Source: Clostridiales bacterium (lineage in GTDB: Bacteria > Bacillota > Clostridia > Caldicoprobacterales > DTU083). Taken from it: a DNA stretch of 5,054 nt. Below the pieces are notes generated by a model that did not search any database, was not told where the DNA came from, and was given only the letters and a program-made list of their open reading frames with translations. The stretch spans positions 1 through 5,054 of the forward strand of contig JAAZEK010000039.1 in NCBI GenBank assembly GCA_012512335.1. The letters run 5' to 3'. Shown piece by piece: positions 1-5,054 of the stretch. A program made the translations under genes and the position numbers. How positions within the stretch are numbered: the first letter of the stretch is position 1; each line of letters opens with the position of its first letter.

Positions 1-120
1 AACTACAAAAATAATCTCGTAGTCATTGTGATGATGGCTAAGCATTTCGATAGGATGAAAATGCTCCCTATAGGCAATATCTATAGGCTTGGTTATAGGC
101 TGATATTGAAACAAATCCAA
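1..120 (-). CDS. AraC-family transcriptional regulator, N-terminal end only (partial, cut by window edge)
   Basis: Reading the minus strand from a TTG codon at 120-118 gives 40 uninterrupted codons up to the window edge. The protein begins MDLFQYQP and contains HHHNDYEIIFVV (residues 29-40). A His-x-His followed by an acidic residue, Tyr-Glu and a hydrophobic strand is the usual start of the cupin sensor domain of AraC-family regulators. In these proteins the cupin binds a small ligand, often a sugar, and a C-terminal pair of helix-turn-helix motifs binds DNA; that half lies outside the window. The TTG start is chosen because AGGAGG sits 9 bases upstream. An in-frame ATG at 168-166 has no ribosome binding site. 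The gene is divergent from the sugar operon, the normal arrangement for a local activator, so control of the operon at 432 is inferred. Other cupin-containing proteins cannot be excluded from 40 residues. Confidence 0.72.
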   Translation of the reverse strand, partial: MDLFQYQPITKPIDIAYREHFHPIEMLSHHHNDYEIIFVV

Positions 121-129
121 TTTATTTTG

Positions 130-135
130 CCTCCT
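130..135 (-). promoter_or_regulatory. Ribosome binding site of the divergent regulator gene
   Basis: The minus strand reads AGGAGG here, a perfect Shine-Dalgarno core, 9 bases before the TTG codon at 120-118. It decides the start of the regulator gene in favour of TTG over the upstream in-frame ATG at 168-166. Confidence 0.75.
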
Positions 136-239
136 CAAAAAAATATCCTTCCGACTATATTCTATCATATTAGCAAACAATTTTATACAATAGAAAAACC
201 TGTATCCATCGACAATTTAGGATAATAAGCCAAGAAATG

Positions 240-263
240 AACATTTTGTCACAATAAAATGTT
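240..263. promoter_or_regulatory. Perfect 8-bp inverted repeat at the -35 box (candidate operator)
   Basis: AACATTTT (240-247) and AAAATGTT (256-263) form a perfect inverted repeat with an 8-base spacer. The right arm ends on the first base of the -35 hexamer. The arms are A+T-rich with no following T-tract, so a dimeric protein binding site is more likely than a terminator. Candidate ligands are the divergent AraC-type regulator or another repressor. AraC-type proteins more often bind direct repeats, so the assignment is open. Confidence 0.45.
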
Positions 264-327
264 AGACATTAGGATGCAAAACAATTATAATATTTAATAT
301 GGAATAAATTTTTGAAAATAAAATGTT
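253..327 (+). repeat. 11-bp direct repeat flanking the promoter
   Basis: AATAAAATGTT occurs at 253-263 and again at 317-327. The copies are 64 bp apart, close to six helical turns, so they lie on the same DNA face. One copy overlaps the right arm of the inverted repeat and the -35 box, and the other lies about 20 bases downstream of the predicted transcription start. Paired sites on both sides of a promoter are typical of operators that act through looping, but chance recurrence in A+T-rich DNA is possible. Confidence 0.4.
263..291 (+). promoter_or_regulatory. Sigma-A type promoter candidate for the oxidoreductase/hydrolase operon
   Basis: TAGACA at 263-268 matches the -35 consensus TTGACA at 5 of 6 bases. 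After a 17-base spacer a perfect TATAAT lies at 286-291. The predicted start of transcription is near 297-299, leaving an untranslated leader of roughly 134 bases before the ATG at 432. This is the best rightward promoter I can find in the intergenic region. The near-consensus match suggests that repression, or an activator overcoming it, would be needed for inducibility, which fits the palindrome that abuts the -35 box. Confidence 0.65.
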
Positions 328-352
328 TGGGGATAAAAAAACAACTACTAAA

Positions 353-390
353 CTAACATACGTATAAAATTGTAATTGCATAGCTAACAT
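353..390 (+). repeat. CTAACAT direct repeat in the operon leader
   Basis: CTAACAT is present at 353-359 and 384-390, spaced 31 bp or about three helical turns. The same heptamer occurs on the minus strand at 259-265, within the palindrome region next to the -35 box, so it may be a weaker version of the same binding motif. It is short, so the call is tentative. Confidence 0.25.
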
Positions 391-420
391 CGAATCATCA
401 TAAAACGAATAAACGCAAAT

Positions 421-427
421 GGGGGAT
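421..427 (+). promoter_or_regulatory. G-run ribosome binding site of the first oxidoreductase
   Basis: GGGGGAT precedes the ATG at 432 with a spacing suitable for initiation. It is a G-run, not a canonical AGGAGG, and a similar G-run leads the paralogous gene at 3248. The duplicated unit therefore seems to have included the leader. Confidence 0.6.
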
Positions 428-431
428 AATA

Positions 432-1661
432 ATGAAAGTAATCGTATTAGGCGCAGGTGGTCGCGGTCGAGTATATACTAAATATTGTAGAGAATATGGA
501 GCAGAAATTATTGCTATTGCGGACCCAAATGTAGAAAAGTTACATAAACTTGGAAGAGACTTTGCCGTTTCTGAGGACAGGCTATTTGCAGACTGGCGCG
601 ACGCAATGGACCTAGCAGATCAGGCAGACGCTCTAATAAATGCTACTCCTGACCGTATCCATTATGAGACAACCATGCTTGCTTTAGATAAAGGCTTACA
701 TGTACTTTTAGAGAAGCCAATGTCTCCCAGTGAAGAAGAATGCGTCACCATGGTAGAAACGGCTGAGAAGAAAGGCTTAATCCTTATGGTCTGTCATGTT
801 TTACGCTATGCGCCATTCTTCGAATCACTGAAGAAGGTCATAGACAGTGGCCGCATTGGCAAGCTTATCAATATTGATTTAACTGAAAATGTAATATATT
901 GGCACTTTGCCCATTCTTTTGTTAGAGGAGTTTTTCGTAATGAAGAGCAATCCAGCCCTTTTATATTAGCTAAATCATGTCACGATTTAGACTTAATTGG
1001 ATACATTACTAGTAAAAAATGTTTATCAGTAATGTCAGAAGGTGGACTCACACATTTTACAGAGGAAAACAAACCAGAAGGTGCTCCTAAATATTGCCTG
1101 GATGGTTGCCCTCATGAGAAGACCTGTCCGCACTTTGCACCTGCCTTATATTTAAAACAGTTGACCAATGTTACTTGGCCCACAAATTCTATTAGTGTAG
1201 ATGACTCATATCTTGGTAGGTATAAAGCATTACAAAGTGGCCTACATGGCCGCTGTGTATACCAGTGTGATAATACCGTTGCCGATCACCAATCAGCCAT
1301 TTTTAACATGGAAGGTGGAATGACGGTAGATTTTAATATGATAGGATTCTCTAGTGAAAACACTAGAACATTGAGAGTGTTTGGAACAAGGGGAGATATA
1401 CGAGGTCATCTCGAAAAGGGAGAACTAGAGGTCACAGAATTTCTAGACATGAAAAAAGAAGTTATCAAAGCTGATAACACAACTATAGTATCTGGCCACG
1501 GTGGTGGTGATTCCAGACTACTTAAAGACTTTATTGATGCTGTTAATGGCGATGCAGCAGACATGAGAACAACGGCAAGACTTTCACTGCAAAGTCATCT
1601 AATGGCATTTGCTGCTGAAAAGTCAAGAAAAGAAGGTCGACGAGTTAATATAGATTCTTAA
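432..1661 (+). CDS. Gfo/Idh/MocA family NAD(P)-dependent oxidoreductase, copy 1
   Basis: This 409-residue cytoplasmic protein has the two-domain layout of the Gfo/Idh/MocA family, whose members oxidise or reduce sugars, inositols and related compounds with a nicotinamide cofactor. An N-terminal Rossmann fold is shown by GAGGRGRVY (residues 7-15) with IADP (29-32) closing the second strand. The family hallmark EKP is at 94-96. The catalytic segment KSCHDLD (181-187) supplies the usual Lys and His/Asp residues. An insertion at about 205-240 holds three cysteines, C222, C226 and C232, with H228 and H234, a feature I associate with one branch of the family. The C-terminal part contains GHGGGD (355-360) and a helical tail. 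No signal peptide or membrane segment is seen. It is the first gene of the operon, 16 bp before the hydrolase, and about 78% identical by hand count to the oxidoreductase at 3248-4471. The family is secure; the substrate is unknown. Confidence 0.93.
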   Translation: MKVIVLGAGGRGRVYTKYCREYGAEIIAIADPNVEKLHKLGRDFAVSEDRLFADWRDAMDLADQADALINATPDRIHYETTMLALDKGLHVLLEKPMSPSEEECVTMVETAEKKGLILMVCHVLRYAPFFESLKKVIDSGRIGKLINIDLTENVIYWHFAHSFVRGVFRNEEQSSPFILAKSCHDLDLIGYITSKKCLSVMSEGGLTHFTEENKPEGAPKYCLDGCPHEKTCPHFAPALYLKQLTNVTWPTNSISVDDSYLGRYKALQSGLHGRCVYQCDNTVADHQSAIFNMEGGMTVDFNMIGFSSENTRTLRVFGTRGDIRGHLEKGELEVTEFLDMKKEVIKADNTTIVSGHGGGDSRLLKDFIDAVNGDAADMRTTARLSLQSHLMAFAAEKSRKEGRRVNIDS

Positions 1662-1662
1662 C

Positions 1663-1670
1663 AAGGAGGT
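1663..1670 (+). promoter_or_regulatory. Strong ribosome binding site of the serine hydrolase
   Basis: AAGGAGGT, essentially a full complement to the 16S rRNA tail, lies 7 bases before the ATG at 1678. It starts 2 bases after the stop codon of the first oxidoreductase, which supports co-transcription and possibly coupled translation. It is a better match than the sites of the two oxidoreductases. Confidence 0.8.
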
Positions 1671-1677
1671 ACTGCAT

Positions 1678-3183
1678 ATGAAAACAGATTTATTCCCTAA
1701 TGCAACCCCAGAGTCTATGGGCATCTCATCAAAGAGCATTCTTAAGTTTCTAAAGAAGTTAGAGAAAAATGGCACTATGGTACACAGTGTGCTTATGATG
1801 CGAAGAGGGCATGTAGTTACTGAAGGATACTATGCCCCATTTACTCAAAATGGACTTCATCGGAAGTATTCTGTTAGCAAGTCATTTGTGGGCACGGCTG
1901 TAGGCTTTTTAGCTGATGAAGGACGCATTAAACTAGACGACCACATATGCGACTATTTTAAGGATAAGTTACCAGAAAATCCTCATCCATATATATTGGA
2001 TATGCGTATACGGGATTTGCTTATGATGTCAACTACATATAGTGGCACAACCTACAAAAGAGATGATAAAGATTGGGCATGGACCTTCTTCAACACAGCC
2101 CCTAGTCATCCTGCAGGTACTATATATAGTTATGATACATCAGCCTCCTATGTGTTAGGTGTCTTGGTAGAGCGAATAACAGGAAAACCATTTTTGGAGT
2201 ATCTTAAAGATAAAGGCCTTCGAGAGATGGGATTCAGTGAAGAAGCTTGGTGTGTTAAAGCCCCTGAGGGAAATTCCTGGGGTGGTAGTGGTGTCATGTG
2301 CACAACTAGAGATTTAGCAAGATTAGCCCTTTTGTACCTGAACAAGGGCAACATTGGTGGCAAGCAATACCTTTCCAGAGAATATGTTAAAGCTGCTACC
2401 AGTAGACAGATTGACAATTGCACTAACGGTCATAGAGATTACATGAGCGGTAACGGTTATGGCTATCAGATTAGACTGCTAAGGGATGGAGCTTATGCCT
2501 TCTGTGGCATGGGAATGCAGCTTGCAATTATTGTTCCTAAGGAGGAACTTGTATTCGTGTGTACTGGCGATGTCCAAGGCTCTGCCCAAGTATATGCGGG
2601 AATGTTTGAACTTTTATGGAACGAAATCATTGAAGAACTACATCCTGATTCTCTGCCAGAAGATAAAATGTCTGCGAGACAGCTGGAGGATATGCTATCA
2701 ACTCTTCAAGTCGTGAATCCCCTGATTGGAAAGAATACTTCCCCTATATCCGAAGTAATTAACGGTCAATCTTATAAGCTTTACCCGAACCCCATGGGAA
2801 TAGATAAAATTAGCGTGAGCTTTGAGGAAGAAGTTGGATTGCTGACCTTAGAGAAAAAAGAAGGTAATAAAACCATTAGCTTTGGTCTAGATAATTATAT
2901 TGAAGGGTACTTCCCTGAGAGCCACTATTATGGAGACACTATCGGAATTCCTAAGGATGAAATGTACAAATGTATAGGGGTCTCTCGATGGACTGAAGAA
3001 AACAAGCTGGTAATTCGCTGCTACGTAATTGATGATTATTTTGGTAACATGACTATTACTCTTGGCTTTAAAGGTAAAGAGTTGGGACTATATATGAGTA
3101 AAACGGCTGAATGGTTTTTAGATGAATATCAAGGTTTCGCAGGTGGATATTTAATAGAGGAAAAAAAGATAAGCTATCCCTAA
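1678..3183 (+). CDS. Serine hydrolase of the class C beta-lactamase / penicillin-binding-protein-like family
   Basis: This 501-residue protein has the beta-lactamase-related fold at about residues 15-320. The nucleophile motif SxxK is S65-V-S-K68, preceded by RKY as is usual in this family. The second motif, normally Y-S-N, is Y152-D-T within SYDTSASY (151-158), a variant I associate with esterase-like members. The third region is CGMGMQ (276-281), in place of the KTG box of true beta-lactamases. About 345-500 form an extra strand-rich C-terminal domain that is not part of the catalytic fold. There is no signal peptide, so it should act in the cytoplasm, which argues against a role in cell-wall synthesis or antibiotic resistance. 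Known relatives are esterases, amidases and peptidases. Set between two sugar oxidoreductases, it may remove an acyl or amide group from an imported sugar derivative; this is inference. The start is fixed by AAGGAGGT 7 bases upstream. Confidence 0.9.
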   Translation: MKTDLFPNATPESMGISSKSILKFLKKLEKNGTMVHSVLMMRRGHVVTEGYYAPFTQNGLHRKYSVSKSFVGTAVGFLADEGRIKLDDHICDYFKDKLPENPHPYILDMRIRDLLMMSTTYSGTTYKRDDKDWAWTFFNTAPSHPAGTIYSYDTSASYVLGVLVERITGKPFLEYLKDKGLREMGFSEEAWCVKAPEGNSWGGSGVMCTTRDLARLALLYLNKGNIGGKQYLSREYVKAATSRQIDNCTNGHRDYMSGNGYGYQIRLLRDGAYAFCGMGMQLAIIVPKEELVFVCTGDVQGSAQVYAGMFELLWNEIIEELHPDSLPEDKMSARQLEDMLSTLQVVNPLIGKNTSPISEVINGQSYKLYPNPMGIDKISVSFEEEVGLLTLEKKEGNKTISFGLDNYIEGYFPESHYYGDTIGIPKDEMYKCIGVSRWTEENKLVIRCYVIDDYFGNMTITLGFKGKELGLYMSKTAEWFLDEYQGFAGGYLIEEKKISYP

Positions 3184-3247
3184 GAGACTTAACTATAAAC
3201 ACTGAGCTTGAAAGAATTTTAAATATAATAGGGCGGGGATGATAACA
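3184..3247 (+). promoter_or_regulatory. Intergenic gap with G-rich ribosome binding site of the second oxidoreductase
   Basis: This 64-bp gap contains no clear hairpin or terminator. GGGCGGGG (3231-3238) lies 9 bases before the ATG at 3248 and resembles the G-run leader of the first oxidoreductase. An ATG at 3239-3241, in the same frame, directly touches this G-run and would leave no spacing, so 3248 is preferred. A TATAAT at 3224-3229 lacks an acceptable -35 partner. Confidence 0.55.
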
Positions 3248-4471
3248 ATGAAAACAATCATATTAGGCGCAGGAGGAAGAGGCCGAGTCTATGCACGTTT
3301 ATGTAAGCAATATGGAGTGGAAGTTATTGCTGTTGCGGACCCTGATATCAAGAAATTAAAAAAGCTGGGTGAAGATTTTGAAGTGTCTGAGGACAGGCTT
3401 TTTGCAGACTGGAAAGATGCAATGAGTAAAGCAGATGATGCTGATGCCTTAATTAATGCAACCCCCGATCGTATGCATTATGAGACCACCATGTCTGCCA
3501 TGGAAAGAGGCTTGCATGTGCTTTTAGAGAAGCCTATGTCACCTAGCGAAGAGGAATGCATCACAATGGTGGAGACGGCAGAAAAAAAGGGCCTTATTCT
3601 TATGATCTGCCACGTATTACGTTATGCACCATTCTTTGAAATGTTAAAGGATATTTTAAGTAGTGGTCGCATCGGTGATATCATTAACCTTGAGTGGACC
3701 GAGAATGTATCTTATTGGCATTTTGCTCACAGCTATGTTAGAGGGGCCTTCCGAAATGAAGAAACATCCAGTCCATTTATTTTGGCTAAATCATGCCATG
3801 ATTTGGATTTGTTTGGTTATATAACTGGAAGGAAATGCTTGTCAGTTAGCTCAGAAGGCGGTTTAACACATTTTACAGAAGCTAATAAACCTGAAGGAGC
3901 ACCTAAGTATTGCCTAGATGGTTGTCCTCACGAGAAGACCTGTCCGCATTTTGCACCTGCCTTATACATGAAGCAGATTTCTAATGTGTATTGGCCAACA
4001 GAAACTATAAGTGCAGACACATCCTTCCCAGCTAGATATAGAGCCTTGGAAAATGGGCCCTTTGGTTGTTGTGTATATCAATGCGACAACAATGTAGCAG
4101 ATCACCAAACTGCTGTATATACCATGGAGGGAGGAATGACTATAGATTTTAATATGATTGGTTTCTCTAGTGAAAACACAAGAACCTTCAGAGTATTTGG
4201 TACTAGAGGGGATATACGTGGTCATCTCGATAAGGGTGAACTAGAGCTTACCGAATTCCTAAGCATGGAAAAGGAAATACTTAAGGTAAATGAGGAAGAG
4301 ATTAAATCCAGTCATGGTGGCGGTGACGCCAGATTAGTAAAGGACTTTATTGATGCTGTAAATGGAGATACGGCAGATATGAGAACCACTGCAAGGCTTT
4401 CACTACAAAGTCACCTTATGGCATTTGCCGCTGAGAAGTCTAGAAAAGAGGGTAAAAGAATTTATATATAA
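3248..4471 (+). CDS. Gfo/Idh/MocA family NAD(P)-dependent oxidoreductase, copy 2 (paralogue of the gene at 432)
   Basis: With the start at 3248 the protein is 407 residues and aligns with copy 1 from the first residue without a gap, about 318 of 407 positions identical by hand count. It retains the Rossmann motif GAGGRGRVY (7-15), EKP (94-96), KSCHDLD (181-187), the cysteines C222, C226 and C232, and HGGGD (356-360), so both copies should be active enzymes. Differences concentrate at about 134-150, 241-293 and 341-355, while 201-240 and 361-402 are almost unchanged. Many synonymous changes separate the genes, so the duplication is not recent. The copies may have different substrates, act on successive steps, or form a mixed oligomer; sequence alone does not decide. 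An in-frame ATG nine bases upstream would add three residues (MIT) but has no ribosome binding site spacing. It lies 31 bp before the NagB-like gene, probably in the same operon. Confidence 0.93.
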   Translation: MKTIILGAGGRGRVYARLCKQYGVEVIAVADPDIKKLKKLGEDFEVSEDRLFADWKDAMSKADDADALINATPDRMHYETTMSAMERGLHVLLEKPMSPSEEECITMVETAEKKGLILMICHVLRYAPFFEMLKDILSSGRIGDIINLEWTENVSYWHFAHSYVRGAFRNEETSSPFILAKSCHDLDLFGYITGRKCLSVSSEGGLTHFTEANKPEGAPKYCLDGCPHEKTCPHFAPALYMKQISNVYWPTETISADTSFPARYRALENGPFGCCVYQCDNNVADHQTAVYTMEGGMTIDFNMIGFSSENTRTFRVFGTRGDIRGHLDKGELELTEFLSMEKEILKVNEEEIKSSHGGGDARLVKDFIDAVNGDTADMRTTARLSLQSHLMAFAAEKSRKEGKRIYI

Positions 4472-4487
4472 TACCAAAAAACATAAG

Positions 4488-4493
4488 AAGGAG
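4488..4493 (+). promoter_or_regulatory. Ribosome binding site of the NagB-like gene
   Basis: AAGGAG lies 9 bases before the ATG at 4503. A nearer ATG at 4495 runs into a stop after two more codons, so 4503 is the only workable start. Confidence 0.75.
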
Positions 4494-4502
4494 AATGATA
4501 AT

Positions 4503-5054
4503 ATGATCATTAATATTTCACAAACAAGTAAAGAGTTAGGACAAAATGCAGCAGTTTATAGCGCAGAGGTTCTAAACAAGGCTATAAATGAAAACGGTAG
4601 TGCTAGGATACTTCTATCCACGGGTATGTCTCAATTTGACACCTTGGAAGCCTTGTTAGCCACAAATGTGGATTGGAGCAAAGTTGAAATGTTCCACTTG
4701 GATGAGTATGTAGAGCTACCAGAATCTCATCCAGCCAGCTTCCGAAAATATTTAAAGGAAAGAGTTTTAAGTAAGGTTACTTTTAAAAAGGCCTATCTTA
4801 TCGACGGAGAAGGTGACACAGCTCAAGAAATAGCTAAATTAACCGACGCTATAAGAAAATCACCCATTGATTTGGCCTTGATCGGAATTGGTGAGAATGC
4901 TCATATTGCATTTAATGATCCACCAGCTGACTTTGATACAAAGGAAGCCTTCAGGGTTGTAACTCTTGATGAGAAATGTAGAGGACAACAGGTTGGTGAA
5001 GGTTGGTTCCCATCAGTAGCAGATGTTCCAGAGCAGGCAATTTCTATGACAGTA
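4503..5054 (+). CDS. NagB-like glucosamine-6-phosphate isomerase/deaminase family protein, N-terminal 184 residues (partial)
   Basis: The frame is open from the ATG at 4503 to the window edge. The fold belongs to the NagB/6-phosphogluconolactonase superfamily. A phosphate-loop-like STGMSQ (39-44) replaces the usual PTG-S/T-TP, LDEYV (66-70) matches the DEYV motif carrying the ring-binding Asp, and GIGENAHIAFNDP (128-140) matches the active-site GxGxDGHIAFNEP. Classical NagB converts glucosamine-6-phosphate to fructose-6-phosphate and ammonia. Here the His (H134) is kept, but the positions of catalytic Asp141 and Glu148 of E. coli NagB are N132 and D139. The protein is therefore better called NagB-like than NagB, and may act on another sugar phosphate. 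About 60-90 C-terminal residues should lie outside the window if the length is typical. Its place after the oxidoreductases suggests that the pathway delivers a phosphorylated (amino) sugar, but no kinase is seen here. Confidence 0.88.
   Translation, partial: MIINISQTSKELGQNAAVYSAEVLNKAINENGSARILLSTGMSQFDTLEALLATNVDWSKVEMFHLDEYVELPESHPASFRKYLKERVLSKVTFKKAYLIDGEGDTAQEIAKLTDAIRKSPIDLALIGIGENAHIAFNDPPADFDTKEAFRVVTLDEKCRGQQVGEGWFPSVADVPEQAISMTV

Larger units (their letters stand above)
121..431. promoter_or_regulatory. Divergent intergenic control region
   Basis: This very A+T-rich 311-bp stretch separates the leftward regulator gene from the rightward sugar operon and must hold both promoters. 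I see no convincing gene in it: the open frame on the plus strand at 28-225 overlaps the regulator gene antisense, lacks a ribosome binding site and has no recognisable protein character. The rightward promoter and repeated operator-like motifs are listed separately. For the leftward gene several weak promoter-like pairs exist between about 160 and 215. One is a minus-strand TTGTCG followed after 17 bases by TATTGT, and there is also a TATGAT. None stands out. I recognise no riboswitch or intrinsic terminator. Confidence 0.6.

Noticed and set aside
28..225. Open frame of 65 codons on the plus strand
   Set aside because: It is antisense to the regulator gene that has a perfect ribosome binding site, lacks a ribosome binding site of its own and has no recognisable protein features.
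240..263. Intrinsic terminator
   Set aside because: The inverted repeat has A+T-only ends with little G+C in the stem and no trailing T-run on either strand, so a protein binding site is more plausible.
298..431. Riboswitch or structured leader in the operon's untranslated region
   Set aside because: The leader is A+T-rich and I could find no long stem or conserved riboswitch core by eye; a covariance-model search would be decisive.
1542..1640. Recent gene conversion between the 3' ends of the two oxidoreductases
   Set aside because: The protein is nearly identical there, but the DNA shows many synonymous differences, so purifying selection explains the similarity.
2148..2716. Open frames at 2148-2423 (minus) and 2486-2716 (plus) within the hydrolase gene
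   Set aside because: Both lie inside a well-supported coding sequence in other frames, and neither resembles a known protein.
3202..3229. Internal promoter before the second oxidoreductase (TATAAT at 3224-3229)
   Set aside because: The best -35 partner, CTGAGC at 3202-3207, matches only 3 of 6 bases with a 16-base spacer. Transcription would start inside the ribosome binding site. TTGAAA at 3208 is only about 10 bases away, too close.
3239..3241. ATG at 3239 as the start of the second oxidoreductase
   Set aside because: It directly follows the G-run ribosome binding site with no spacing. The ATG at 3248 gives proper spacing and aligns exactly with the start of the paralogue.
3962..4225. Minus-strand open frame inside the second oxidoreductase
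   Set aside because: It is a shadow of the real gene, with no family character.

Overview
The window looks like a piece of a Bacillota (Firmicutes, probably clostridial or related) chromosome. The DNA is A+T-rich, genes are preceded by G-rich Shine-Dalgarno sequences (a full AAGGAGGT in one case), and the best promoter candidate is a classic sigma-A type. The protein families present are also typical of carbohydrate-use loci in such bacteria. The phylum is an inference; there is no rRNA or other marker gene here.

Layout. Positions 1-120 (minus strand) hold the first 40 codons of a gene that resembles the sensor end of an AraC-family regulator and leaves the window at the left edge. A 311-bp divergent intergenic region (121-431) follows. 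It carries a strong sigma-A promoter candidate (263-291), a perfect 8-bp inverted repeat touching its -35 box, and several more copies of an AACAT-type motif. Four genes then run rightwards with gaps of 16, 64 and 31 bp and no visible terminator between them: a Gfo/Idh/MocA oxidoreductase (432-1661), a class C beta-lactamase-fold serine hydrolase (1678-3183), a second oxidoreductase (3248-4471) that is a close paralogue of the first, and the first 184 codons of a NagB-like glucosamine-6-phosphate isomerase/deaminase-family protein (4503 to the right edge).

How they may work together. The set reads as an inducible sugar-catabolic operon controlled by the divergent AraC-type regulator. A reasonable model is that the two NAD(P)-dependent oxidoreductases oxidise, or oxidise and re-reduce, a sugar or sugar derivative. 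The hydrolase would remove an ester or amide substituent inside the cell, and the NagB-like enzyme would act on the resulting (amino) sugar phosphate. No substrate can be read from the sequence.

The most notable points are these. The two oxidoreductases are about 78% identical without a gap but flank an unrelated hydrolase, and their differences are clustered. Both share a cysteine/histidine cluster. The NagB-like protein has substitutions at two positions that are catalytic in classical NagB. The operator-like repeats surround the promoter. None of this establishes a new system, but the combination is a coherent pathway of unknown substrate.
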